Shown in pieces: positions 5,912 through 12,546 of a DNA stretch of 12,546 bases; position 1 is the stretch's first letter, and each line of letters starts with the position of its first letter. A model generated the notes under the pieces. That model saw only the letters and a list, made by a program, of their open reading frames with translations. It made no database searches and had not been told where the DNA came from. Location of the stretch: NCBI GenBank assembly GCA_905216045.1, contig CAJMSL010000045.1, positions 1-12,546 of the forward strand, in the 5' to 3' direction. The stretch is from an uncultured bacterium. Lineage in GTDB: Bacteria > Actinomycetota > Coriobacteriia > Coriobacteriales > Coriobacteriaceae. A program made the position numbers and the translations under genes.

Positions 5912-7102
5912 ATGGCCTTTACCAAGAAGACCGTCCGCGACATCGATGTCGACGGAAAGCGCGTTCTCGTCCGCGTTGACTTTAACGTGCCTATCAAGGA
6001 TGGCGTCGTTGGCGACACCACCCGTATCAAGGCTGCCCTGCCCACCATCAACTACCTCGTTGAGCACAACGCTCGCGTCATCCTCATGAGCCACCTCGGC
6101 CGTCCCGAGGGCACCGGCTTCCAGCCCGAGCTGTCCCTCGAGCCCGTCGCCAAGAAGCTCGCTGAGCTCTCTGGTCTCGACGTTGCCTTTGTCGCTGACA
6201 CCTACGGCGAGAAGGCTGCTGAGGCTGTCGCCGCCGTCGAGCCGGGTAAGGTCCTCGTTCTCGAGAACGTCCGTTTTGACAAGCGTGAGAAGAAGAACGA
6301 TCCCGAGATCGCCAAGAAGCTCGCTTCCTATGGTGACGTCTTCGTTCTCGATGCCTTCGGCACCGCTCACCGCGCCCAGGGTTCCGTCGTGGGCCCCGCC
6401 GCTTACCTGCCTGCCGTCGCCGGCTTCTTGCTCGAGAAGGAGGTCGACACGCTGACCGGCATCTTCGCCGAGCCCGAGCGCCCCTTCGTCGCCATCGTCG
6501 GCGGTTCCAAGGTTTCCTCCAAGATCGGCGTTCTTGATCACCTCATCGACTCCGCTGACACCCTGATCATCGGTGGCGGCATGGCCTACACCTTCTTCCT
6601 GGCTCAGGGCCTGTCCGTTGGTCAGTCCCTCAAGGAAGAGGACTGGGTCGAGCGCGCCGGCGAGATGCTCAAGAAGGCCGAGGAGAAGGGTGTCAAGATC
6701 CTGCTCCCCATCGACAACCGTGTTGCCGATCACTTTGGCGAGGACGCTGTCCCCGAGGTTGTTGCTTCCGACGCTATCCCCGACGATCGTGAGGGTATGG
6801 ACATCGGTCCCAAGACCGAGGAGCTCTATGCCGAGGCTGTCAAGGGCGCCAAGACCGTGTTCTGGAACGGCCCCATGGGCGTCTTCGAGTTTGACAACTT
6901 TGCTCACGGCACCCAGGCTATCGCCGAGGCTCTCGCCGAGGCTGACTGCACCTCGATCATCGGCGGTGGTGACTCTGTCGCAGCTGTCAACAAGTTCAAC
7001 CTGGCCGACAAGATGAGCTGGATCTCCACCGGTGGTGGCGCTTCCATGGAGCTCGTCGAGGGTAAGGCCCTGCCCGGAGTGGAGGCGCTTCTCGATGCCT
7101 AA
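5912..7102 (+). CDS. pgk: Phosphoglycerate kinase
   Basis: 396 aa, the usual bacterial length. It transfers phosphate from 1,3-bisphosphoglycerate to ADP in the cytoplasm. N-domain substrate motifs are RVDFNVP (21-27), HLGRP (61-65), LENVRF (117-122) and AFGTAHRA (148-155). C-domain nucleotide motifs are GGSKVSSKI (197-205), NGPMGVFE (319-326) and GGGDSVAAV (351-359). After AHRA the sequence reads QGS where HAS is usual, a minor variation. The frame is open back to 5876, but ATG 5912 has GAAAGG (5895-5900) upstream and matches family N-termini. It is the first gene of a tight operon and overlaps tpiA by 8 nt. Heavy use of C-ending, GAG and AAG codons suggests high expression. Confidence 0.97.
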   Translation: MAFTKKTVRDIDVDGKRVLVRVDFNVPIKDGVVGDTTRIKAALPTINYLVEHNARVILMSHLGRPEGTGFQPELSLEPVAKKLAELSGLDVAFVADTYGEKAAEAVAAVEPGKVLVLENVRFDKREKKNDPEIAKKLASYGDVFVLDAFGTAHRAQGSVVGPAAYLPAVAGFLLEKEVDTLTGIFAEPERPFVAIVGGSKVSSKIGVLDHLIDSADTLIIGGGMAYTFFLAQGLSVGQSLKEEDWVERAGEMLKKAEEKGVKILLPIDNRVADHFGEDAVPEVVASDAIPDDREGMDIGPKTEELYAEAVKGAKTVFWNGPMGVFEFDNFAHGTQAIAEALAEADCTSIIGGGDSVAAVNKFNLADKMSWISTGGGASMELVEGKALPGVEALLDA

Positions 7103-7862
7103 TCGCACCCTTCTTATCGCTGGTAACTGGAAGATGAACAACGACGTCGCCGAGGCCGCCAAGCTCGCTGACGAGCTGGCTCAGGCTCTGCCCGAGGTTC
7201 CGGCTGGCGTCGAGGTGCTCGTCTGCCCTCCGACCATCGACATCACCACGGTTCATGACCGCATTCAGGCTGCCCCCATCGCCCTCGGCGCACAGAACGT
7301 GTACTGGGAGGCCAAGGGTGCCTTCACCGGTGAGTCCTCTTGCGACATGCTCAAGTCCGCTGGCTGCACCTACTGCATCATCGGTCACTCCGAGCGTCGC
7401 GACTACTTCCACGAGACCGACGAGGACCAGAACAAGAAGGCCAAGGCTCTCGTTGCCGCCGGCCTTGTTCCCGTCTTCTGCTGCGGCGAGTCCCTCGAGG
7501 TCCGCGAGGCTGGCACCTATGTCGAGCACGTCGTGAACCAGGTCAAGGCTGGCCTTGCTGGTCTTGAGATCACCTGCCCCAAGCAGGTCGTCGTCGCCTA
7601 CGAGCCCATCTGGGCCATCGGCACCGGCAAGACCGCTACCGCCGAGGACGCTCAGGAGGTCTGCGGTGCTATCCGTGAGACCCTCAAAGAGATGTTCGGC
7701 GAGGAGCTCGCCAACGGCATCCGCGTGCTGTATGGCGGTTCCGCCAAGCCCGGCAACATCGCCGAGCTCGTCGCCAAGCCCGACGTTGACGGCGCCCTCG
7801 TGGGCGGCGCTTCGCTCAAGGCTGCCGACTTCGCCTCTATGGTCGTCAAGGCAGGCGAGTAG
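7095..7862 (+). CDS. tpiA: Triosephosphate isomerase
   Basis: 255 aa, standard for this TIM barrel, which interconverts DHAP and glyceraldehyde-3-phosphate. Active-site residues are Asn11 and Lys13 in AGNWKMN, His98 in IIGHSERR, and Glu170 in AYEPIWAIGTGKTAT, which continues into flexible loop 6. The phosphate-binding YGGSAKPGN is at 213-221, with a final GALVGGASL at 233-241. ATG 7095 lies inside the last codons of pgk and is preceded by GGAGG (7081-7085) with a 9-nt spacer; an upstream in-frame ATG at 7032 is disregarded. The 8-nt overlap with pgk implies translational coupling. Nothing is missing or unusual. Confidence 0.97.
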   Translation: MPNRTLLIAGNWKMNNDVAEAAKLADELAQALPEVPAGVEVLVCPPTIDITTVHDRIQAAPIALGAQNVYWEAKGAFTGESSCDMLKSAGCTYCIIGHSERRDYFHETDEDQNKKAKALVAAGLVPVFCCGESLEVREAGTYVEHVVNQVKAGLAGLEITCPKQVVVAYEPIWAIGTGKTATAEDAQEVCGAIRETLKEMFGEELANGIRVLYGGSAKPGNIAELVAKPDVDGALVGGASLKAADFASMVVKAGE

Positions 7863-7867
7863 GACAT

Positions 7868-9421
7868 ATGGCACAACGTCATCTTCCTGCACTCCTGATT
7901 ATCATGGATGGCTGCGGCCTTGCTCCGGCCGATGGCGAGAATGCCGTCGCCGCTGCCAAGACGCCCTTCCTTGATGGCCTGTACGAGAAGTACCCCCACA
8001 CCACGCTCGGTGCTTCGGGCGAGGACGTGGGCCTTCCCGACGGCCAGATGGGCAACTCCGAGGTGGGTCACCTCAACATCGGTGCCGGCCGCATCGTGTT
8101 CCAGGAGCTTTCGCGCATCAACAATGCCATCAAGGACGGCTCCATCGCCAAGAACGAGGTTTTTGTCAAGGCTATGGACGATGTCAAGGCTGACGGCAAG
8201 ACTCTCCACCTCATGGGCCTTATGAGCCCTGGCGGTGTTCATTCTCATATGAACCACGTTGAGGCTCTGGTCAAGATGGCTGCCGAGCATGGCGTCAAGA
8301 CCGTTCGTGTCCACGCCTTCATGGATGGCCGCGACGTCGACCCGCAGTCCGGTGCTGGCTACATGAGCGAGTTCTGCGCCTTCCTGGCCAAGATTTCCGA
8401 GGAGACCGGTTGCGACGCTCGCGTTGCCACCGTCTCGGGTCGTTATTGGGCGATGGACCGCGACAACCGTTGGGAGCGCATCCAGCGCGCCTACGACGTC
8501 ATGGTCAACGCGTCCGATGCCGATGTCGACCCCGTTGCCGGTATCAAGGCCTACTACGAGAAGGACCCGCGCGGCGACGAGTTCGTCGAGCCCTTCGCTG
8601 CCCACAACGAGGGCATTCACGAGGGCGACGCGGCCATCTTCTTCAACTTCCGTCCCGACCGCGCTCGTCAGATGACCCGCGTGTTCACGGACAAGGAGTT
8701 CGACGGCTTTGAGCGCGAGCAGATCAAGCTTTCGCACTTTGTGACGATGACCGAGTACGATCCGACGTTTGACGTCGAGGTCGCCTTCCCCAAGACGTTC
8801 CCCGAGAACGTCCTGGCCGACGTTATCGCCGCCAATGGCCTGAAGCAGCTGCACACTGCCGAGACCGAGAAGTACGCCCACGTGACGTTCTTCCTCAACG
8901 GTGGCATCGAGGAGCCCAAGGAGGGCGAGGAGCGCGTGCTCGTCGCTTCCCCCAAGGTTGCTACCTACGATCTGCAGCCCGAGATGAGCGCTCCCGAGGT
9001 TACCGAGAAGCTCGTCGCCGCCATCAACGAGGATCGCGCTGATTTCTACATCGTGAACTTCGCGAACTGCGACATGGTTGGTCACACCGGTGTCTTCGAC
9101 GCTGCCGTTAAGGCTGTCGAGGCTGTTGACGATGCCCTGTCCAAGGTTGTCCCGGCGATTCTCGCCAAGGGCGGCTTTGCACTGATTACCGCCGACCACG
9201 GCAACGCCGATCACATGTTTGACGTTGCTTCCGACGGTTCCAAGCATCCGTTTACGGCTCACACCACCAACCGCGTGCCGTTCATCATCGTTGATGAGAA
9301 GGCACAGCTCACCGGTATCGAGGACGGCCGTCTTTCCGATATCGCTCCGACCATGCTCACCATGGCTGGTATTGAGCCTTCCGCCGAGATGACGGGCCGC
9401 GTGCTCGCCACCGAGGCCTAA
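7868..9421 (+). CDS. gpmI: 2,3-bisphosphoglycerate-independent phosphoglycerate mutase
   Basis: 517 aa, matching the usual 505-520 of the alkaline-phosphatase-superfamily, metal-dependent mutase that converts 3-phosphoglycerate to 2-phosphoglycerate. It begins with IIMDGCGL (11-18), with metal ligand Asp14. The phospho-accepting Ser64 is in GQMGNSEVGHLNIG. Other blocks are GGVHSH, HAFMDGRDVDP, SGRYWAMDRD and FFNFRPDRARQ in the central domain, then FANCDMVGHTG and TADHGNADHM carrying the second metal site. ATG 7868 is 5 nt after the tpiA stop, with only a weak TAGGA nearby, so translation is probably coupled to tpiA. Enolase, the next enzyme, is not adjacent in this window. Confidence 0.97.
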   Translation: MAQRHLPALLIIMDGCGLAPADGENAVAAAKTPFLDGLYEKYPHTTLGASGEDVGLPDGQMGNSEVGHLNIGAGRIVFQELSRINNAIKDGSIAKNEVFVKAMDDVKADGKTLHLMGLMSPGGVHSHMNHVEALVKMAAEHGVKTVRVHAFMDGRDVDPQSGAGYMSEFCAFLAKISEETGCDARVATVSGRYWAMDRDNRWERIQRAYDVMVNASDADVDPVAGIKAYYEKDPRGDEFVEPFAAHNEGIHEGDAAIFFNFRPDRARQMTRVFTDKEFDGFEREQIKLSHFVTMTEYDPTFDVEVAFPKTFPENVLADVIAANGLKQLHTAETEKYAHVTFFLNGGIEEPKEGEERVLVASPKVATYDLQPEMSAPEVTEKLVAAINEDRADFYIVNFANCDMVGHTGVFDAAVKAVEAVDDALSKVVPAILAKGGFALITADHGNADHMFDVASDGSKHPFTAHTTNRVPFIIVDEKAQLTGIEDGRLSDIAPTMLTMAGIEPSAEMTGRVLATEA

Positions 9422-9446
9422 GAGAAAACAAATACCGTTTTCTAGT

Positions 9447-9481
9447 AAGGGGGTTGTCCACAACCGGACAACCCCCTTTTT
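9447..9481 (+). terminator. Intrinsic terminator of the pgk-tpiA-gpmI operon
   Basis: AAGGGGGTTGTCC (9447-9459) pairs perfectly with GGACAACCCCCTT (9466-9478) around a 6-nt loop. The T-run extends to 9481. This is a textbook terminator 25 nt after the gpmI stop. Confidence 0.93.
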
Positions 9482-9543
9482 GGTATTTCTGCCATTTCCA
9501 CCCCGTCCTTGAGTGGCAGGTAGGGGAGAGCGGGGGATTGTGG

Positions 9544-9549
9544 TACAGT
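9544..9549 (+). promoter_or_regulatory. Possible -10 box of secG
   Basis: TACAGT lies in GGTACAGTAC, 37 nt before the secG start codon and after the gpmI terminator. No good -35 is seen at 16-18 nt. It is the likeliest promoter element in this 104-nt gap, but support is weak. Confidence 0.3.
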
Positions 9550-9585
9550 ACTGGAGTTTGAACTGTTCTATTAAGGAGCTTATCT

Positions 9586-9840
9586 ATGGGTCCGTTTCAG
9601 ATTCTTCTGTTTGTCGTTTGGGCTGTCTCTGCCGTGGCACTGACGATTCTCGTCCTGATGCATTCCGGTAAGGGCACCGGCGTTTCGGATATGATCGCTA
9701 GCTCGCTGTATAACTCCAGCTCTGCCACGGGCGTCATGGAGCAGAACCTCGATCGCCTGACGGTAATTATGGCCGTTGTTTTTGCCGTGTGCGTCGTCCT
9801 GTGCATGTTCTTCTTCCCGCAGGGCATCGTGGGCTACTAA
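9586..9840 (+). CDS. secG: Preprotein translocase subunit SecG
   Basis: 84 aa, typical of small SecG proteins. SecG is a two-helix inner-membrane subunit of SecYEG that assists SecA-driven export. Hydrophobic segments are at about 4-25 and 57-77. Between them is the family loop: HSGKGTGVSDM (26-36), a Ser-rich stretch SSLYNSSSATG (39-49), and MEQNLDRLTV (51-60), corresponding to the common KNLDR(I/L)T motif. AAGGAG (9573-9578) lies 7 nt before ATG 9586. secG downstream of the triose glycolytic genes is a recurrent arrangement in Gram-positive bacteria. Here it sits between two terminators and so appears to be monocistronic. Confidence 0.93.
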   Translation: MGPFQILLFVVWAVSAVALTILVLMHSGKGTGVSDMIASSLYNSSSATGVMEQNLDRLTVIMAVVFAVCVVLCMFFFPQGIVGY

Positions 9841-9865
9841 GCATCGGCGTATATACGTTTGCAAT

Positions 9866-9892
9866 GGGTCTCGCATGTGCGGGACCCTTTTT
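9866..9892 (+). terminator. Intrinsic terminator after secG
   Basis: GGGTCTCGC (9866-9874) pairs with GCGGGACCC (9879-9887), 9 bp with one G-U, around ATGT, followed by TTTTT. It lies 25 nt after the secG stop. Confidence 0.9.
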
Positions 9893-10133
9893 GTTTACAT
9901 ATTTGTAACAGAGTCAAAATATCCCCACATACTTCGCCCAACTAAAGAAATTCTCGACCGTTAACCGGAATTAGCCCCAAATCGTGCATAAAATGCGCTA
10001 CTGTATTGCAAAACGTTGGTTCGTTGTGCATAACCAGCCATAGCAGCGGGCGGCGTTTTGATGGTTCGGATCGGATTGTCTCGACATATGTCCGACTGAA
10101 CATTTCTTTGTCCTATCTCATAAGGAGGATGGC
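9893..10133 (+). other. AT-richer intergenic region with a short palindrome, upstream of the binding-protein gene
   Basis: This 241-nt spacer probably holds the transporter promoter. Candidate -10 boxes are TAAAAT (9989-9994) and TACTGT (9999-10004), neither with a clear -35 at normal spacing. GACATATGTC (10083-10092) is a perfect 10-bp palindrome inside the imperfect palindrome 10081-10095, 40 nt before the start codon. GTGCATAA occurs at 9984-9991 and 10026-10033. No ORF or structured RNA is convincing here. Confidence 0.4.
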
Positions 10134-11810
10134 ATGGCTGATTCTATGTTCCACCAGCCCGTTATGGGTCGTCGCGCCTTTGTTGGCGGCACCCTCGCTG
10201 CGAGCTCTATGGCTTTTCTTGCCGCATGCGGCAAGAAGGGCGGCGACACTTCCGGTTCTGAGTCCGGTTCGACGCTGAACTTCTACATCAACAACCCGGG
10301 CTGCATCGACCCCTACAATGTCCAGGAGGACCAGGGCACTCAGGTCGAGTTCCAGCTCTTTGTCGCTCTGACCTCTTATGTCGCCGAGATGGGCGAGATC
10401 GTTCCGCTGGCTTGCGAGTCCTTCGAGGCCAACGACGACGCCACCGAGTTCACCTTCAAGATCAAGAAGGCCAAGTTCCACAACGGTGACGACGTTACCT
10501 CCAAGTCCTTCAAGCTCGGTTGGGAGCGTCTGGTCAACACCAAGTCGGCCATCGCTACCGAGTATGGCCCTTCCGAGGTCTCCTATCACCTTTCCATGGT
10601 CGAGGGCTATGACGATCTGCTTGCCGGTAACGCTACTGAACTCAGCGGTGTTACCTGCCCCGACGATGAGACCCTCGTCGTCAAGCTGTCTTCCGCTTAC
10701 GCCGACTTCCCCTTCGTCGCCTCTCACCCGGCTCTGGCCCCGGTTCCCGAGTGCGCCGAGTCCGATGCCAAGAGCTTCTACCTTGCACCGGTCGGTAACG
10801 GCCCGTTCATGATGGACGGCAAGTGGGAGGATGGTCAGGAGATCAACCTCAAGAAGTTCGACGATTACTATGGCGACAAGGCCAAGATCGATGGCATCCA
10901 CTTCCAGGTCATCAAGGACATGGAGACCGCTTACAAGGAGTTCCAGGCCGGTAACCTCGATGTCTGCGACGTTCCCGTTGCTCAGATCGACGCCGCCAAG
11001 AAGGATCGCGGCGTGTCCAAGGACGGCTACACCATGGGTGACGGCGAGCGCATGCTGCTCGGCTCCGAGCCTTCCACCTACTACCTGACCTGCAACAACA
11101 CGGCCGAGCCGTTCAACAACGCCGACCTGCGCAGGGGTATCTCCCTGGCCATCAACCGTGAGGCCATCTGCAAGACTATCTTCAAGGGTACCCGTACCCC
11201 CGCCGACGGCATTGTTCCTCCGGGCATCGATGGCTACAAGGAGGGCGCATGGGAGTTCTGCGCCTACGACGTCGACAAGGCTAACGAGTACCTCGACAAG
11301 GTTGCTCCCGCTGGCGCTAACGGCGATCGTGGCATTAACGTGACCCTTTCCTACAACCAGGATGGTGGCCACAAGGAGATCATGGAGTCCATCATCGGTG
11401 ACCTCGCCAAGGTTGGCGTTACCGCTGTCTCTGATACCCCTGAGTGGTCTGCCTTGCTCGAGCAGTACCAGAACTTTAACTATCAGTTCGGTCGTCTGGG
11501 TTGGATTGCCGACTACCCGATTATGGACAACTTCCTGTATCCGCTGTTCCACTCCGACTCCCTCGGTGGCGACAACCGCTCCGGTTACAACAACCCCGAG
11601 TTCGACGCCAAGGTCAACGAGGCTCGCACCACGGTTGACGACGAAGAGCGCGTTGCTAAGATGCAGGAGGCCGACGCTATGGTCGCTGCCGACTGCCCGG
11701 TCATCCCGGTGATGTTCTACACGCACACCATCGTCGGCTCCGATCGCATCAAGCACCTCTATGTCGATCCGCAGAAGCACGCCGAGCTGGGTACCGCTGA
11801 GCTCGCCTAA
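10134..11810 (+). CDS. Peptide-type ABC transporter substrate-binding lipoprotein (SBP_bac_5 family)
   Basis: 558 aa, normal for OppA/DppA-type proteins (about 530-600). It would capture oligopeptides or similar ligands outside the membrane and deliver them to the downstream permease. The N-terminus has a twin-arginine motif GRRAFVGG (12-19), a hydrophobic stretch and the lipobox LAAC with Cys32. It therefore looks like a Tat-exported lipoprotein, anchored by lipid after cleavage before Cys32. A Gly/Ser linker leads into the binding domain at about 47. Family-typical segments include VPLACESFEANDDATEFTFK, FHNGDDVTSKSF, GNGPFMM, LRRGISLAINRE (mid-protein) and GWIADYP near the C-terminal lobe. 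AAGGAGG (10122-10128) 5 nt before ATG 10134 fixes the start over internal Mets 5 and 11. Codon bias resembles the glycolytic genes, implying high expression. The ligand cannot be told from sequence; dipeptide, oligopeptide or nickel are all possible for the family. Confidence 0.93.
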   Translation: MADSMFHQPVMGRRAFVGGTLAASSMAFLAACGKKGGDTSGSESGSTLNFYINNPGCIDPYNVQEDQGTQVEFQLFVALTSYVAEMGEIVPLACESFEANDDATEFTFKIKKAKFHNGDDVTSKSFKLGWERLVNTKSAIATEYGPSEVSYHLSMVEGYDDLLAGNATELSGVTCPDDETLVVKLSSAYADFPFVASHPALAPVPECAESDAKSFYLAPVGNGPFMMDGKWEDGQEINLKKFDDYYGDKAKIDGIHFQVIKDMETAYKEFQAGNLDVCDVPVAQIDAAKKDRGVSKDGYTMGDGERMLLGSEPSTYYLTCNNTAEPFNNADLRRGISLAINREAICKTIFKGTRTPADGIVPPGIDGYKEGAWEFCAYDVDKANEYLDKVAPAGANGDRGINVTLSYNQDGGHKEIMESIIGDLAKVGVTAVSDTPEWSALLEQYQNFNYQFGRLGWIADYPIMDNFLYPLFHSDSLGGDNRSGYNNPEFDAKVNEARTTVDDEERVAKMQEADAMVAADCPVIPVMFYTHTIVGSDRIKHLYVDPQKHAELGTAELA

Positions 11811-11861
11811 GAGTTTGCAGCTTCCGTGAGGGTCAAGTATTTACGTAGACCTCATGGGAAA

Positions 11862-11891
11862 CATACAGTTCTCCCTAACCTGGGGTAAACT
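11862..11891 (+). promoter_or_regulatory. Possible internal promoter before the permease gene
   Basis: TAAACT (11886-11891) resembles a -10. CATACA, 18 bp upstream (11862-11867), matches half of TTGACA. Transcription would start near 11898 and first make the hairpin at 11908-11935. Support is weak. Confidence 0.3.
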
Positions 11892-11907
11892 GGCTGATGG
11901 TAATTTT

Positions 11908-11935
11908 GGGATGCCGGTCTGGCGATCGGCATCCC
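11908..11935 (+). terminator. Hairpin between binding protein and permease genes, possible attenuator
   Basis: GGGATGCCG (11908-11916) pairs perfectly with CGGCATCCC (11927-11935) around a 10-nt loop, followed by only ATTTA. A weak terminator or mRNA-stabilising hairpin here would give more binding protein than permease, a common arrangement in such operons. Confidence 0.55.
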
Positions 11936-11966
11936 ATTTAGGTTAATCCCTAGATAGGGGAGTGGT

Positions 11967-12546
11967 ATGGGTAAGTACATCGTTAAACGTGTGCTTCAGT
12001 TCATCCCGGTATTTTTGGGCGTTACGCTGATTCTGTTCGCCCTTCAGAATATCGTGCCGGGAGATCCGATCAAGCTGATCGGTGGAGACAAGGCTCTGTC
12101 CCCCGAGGTGGAGCTTCAGCTTCGCGTCCGCTATCACCTGGTCCAGTCGGACGAGGACGGCAACGCGATCCTTGACGAGAACGGCGACCCCGTTCAAACG
12201 TCGCTCGTGGACCGTTACTTGTATTACATGAACGGCCTGCTTCATGGCGATCTGGGCAATTCGTATCAGCGCAAGCTGCCGGTTACGGAAATCTTTGCCC
12301 AGAAGTATCCGTATACGGTCAAACTTGCCGCGTGCGCCATCGTGCTCGAGGCAATTATGGGTATCGGTGCGGGTATCATTTCGGCGGTAAAGCGTTATTC
12401 CTTCTGGGATATTTTGGTAACGCTCACCACGTCGATCCTCGTTGCGGTCCCGGCCTTCTGGCTCGGTATGTTGCTGCAGCTGTTCTTTGGCGTCATCCTC
12501 AAGGACGCTACGGGCGGTGCAATCTCCATGCCGATCTCGGGTGCCG
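11967..12546 (+). CDS. DppB/OppB-type ABC transporter permease, 3' truncated
   Basis: 193 residues are visible and the frame is still open at the window end; full-length family members are about 310-340 aa. It is an inner-membrane channel subunit of a peptide/nickel-type importer, matching the upstream binding protein. MGKYIVKRVLQFIPVFLGVT starts the first helix (about 9-29). It is followed by the family motif VPGDP (30-34) and by SPEVELQLRVRYHL. GLLHGDLGNSY (90-100) corresponds to the usual LRGDLG(T/N)S block, and PYTVKLAA (115-122) starts the second helix. Further helices lie at about 118-140 and 148-178. The loop between 59 and 80 is longer and more acidic than I expect for the family. ATG 11967 has AGGGGAG (11956-11962) with a short 4-nt spacer. 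The EAA loop that contacts the ATPase lies beyond the window, as would the partner permease and ATPases if they follow. Confidence 0.9.
   Translation, partial: MGKYIVKRVLQFIPVFLGVTLILFALQNIVPGDPIKLIGGDKALSPEVELQLRVRYHLVQSDEDGNAILDENGDPVQTSLVDRYLYYMNGLLHGDLGNSYQRKLPVTEIFAQKYPYTVKLAACAIVLEAIMGIGAGIISAVKRYSFWDILVTLTTSILVAVPAFWLGMLLQLFFGVILKDATGGAISMPISGA

Noticed and set aside
5837..7162. 441-codon open frame on the - strand, opposite pgk (also the 403-codon one opposite gap at 4698-5909)
   Set aside because: Shadows of strongly biased glycolytic genes. They cross terminators and have no recognisable protein features.
7652..9463. 603-codon open frame on the - strand, opposite gpmI and the end of tpiA
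   Set aside because: It has the same codon-bias artefact, no ribosome binding site, and no domain. The sense strand encodes complete TpiA and GpmI.
9984..10033. Direct repeat GTGCATAA (9984-9991 and 10026-10033)
   Set aside because: Eight bases twice in an AT-rich spacer can arise by chance, and there is no third copy or regular spacing.
9776..10278. Small + strand open frames at 9776-9964 and 10006-10278
   Set aside because: They overlap secG, its terminator or the binding-protein gene in another frame, lack ribosome binding sites, and show no protein-like features.
10113..11780. 555-codon open frame on the - strand, opposite the binding protein
   Set aside because: It mirrors the sense gene. 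Rare use of TTA, CTA and TCA codons in a highly biased gene removes stops from one antisense frame. The translation has low-complexity Val/Gly/Asp/Leu composition and no family motif.
1..12546. Search for an undescribed system, mobile element, CRISPR array or RNA gene
   Set aside because: All long sense frames belong to known families, spacers are short, and there are no repeat arrays, transposase motifs, terminal inverted repeats or tRNA-like folds that I could recognise.

Overview
The window is about 12.5 kb of fairly GC-rich DNA (roughly 60 % G+C by eye). All supported genes lie on the + strand and are closely packed. It looks like chromosome from a Coriobacteriia-type actinobacterium; a Collinsella relative is my best guess. 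Reasons are the rapZ-whiA pair next to gap-pgk-tpiA and secG, a RapZ P-loop with Arg in place of Lys (as I recall for actinobacterial RapZ), a Tat-type lipoprotein binding protein, and strong GAG/AAG/C-ending codon bias in the glycolytic genes. The genus is inferred from protein and gene-order resemblance only.

Layout. (1) 1-2594: amino-sugar (sialic acid) catabolism. It holds the 3' part of a DHDPS/NanA-family aldolase, a ROK kinase that is probably N-acetylmannosamine kinase (NanK), and NanE epimerase. Together they would turn N-acetylneuraminate into GlcNAc-6-phosphate. Strong hairpins follow each of the first two genes, and a canonical terminator follows nanE. (2) 2696-4552: rapZ and whiA, 6 nt apart, without the yvcK gene often found between them. 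(3) 4553-9481: lower glycolysis. gap has an AT-rich promoter region carrying a 14-bp palindrome and its own strong terminator. Then comes a tight pgk-tpiA-gpmI operon (8-nt overlap, then a 5-nt gap) ending in a 13-bp terminator stem. (4) 9586-9892: secG as a separate unit with its own terminator. (5) 10134-12546: a peptide/nickel-type ABC transporter, with a lipoprotein binding protein, a hairpin-containing gap with a possible internal promoter, and the 5' part of a DppB/OppB-like permease that runs off the window.

The genes fit a fermentative host-associated lifestyle: sialic acid scavenging, a full triose-phosphate to 2-phosphoglycerate segment, and oligopeptide uptake. Most of the window is ordinary core metabolism. 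I see no mobile element, CRISPR array, tRNA, rRNA, toxin-antitoxin or defence locus, and no convincing new system. No stretch longer than 300 bases lacks a gene. The points worth a second look are regulatory (a nested 90-nt hairpin after the aldolase gene, the palindrome before gap, hairpins inside operons) or residue-level (NanK zinc site, RapZ P-loop, NanE phosphate-site position, permease insertion), plus the missing yvcK.
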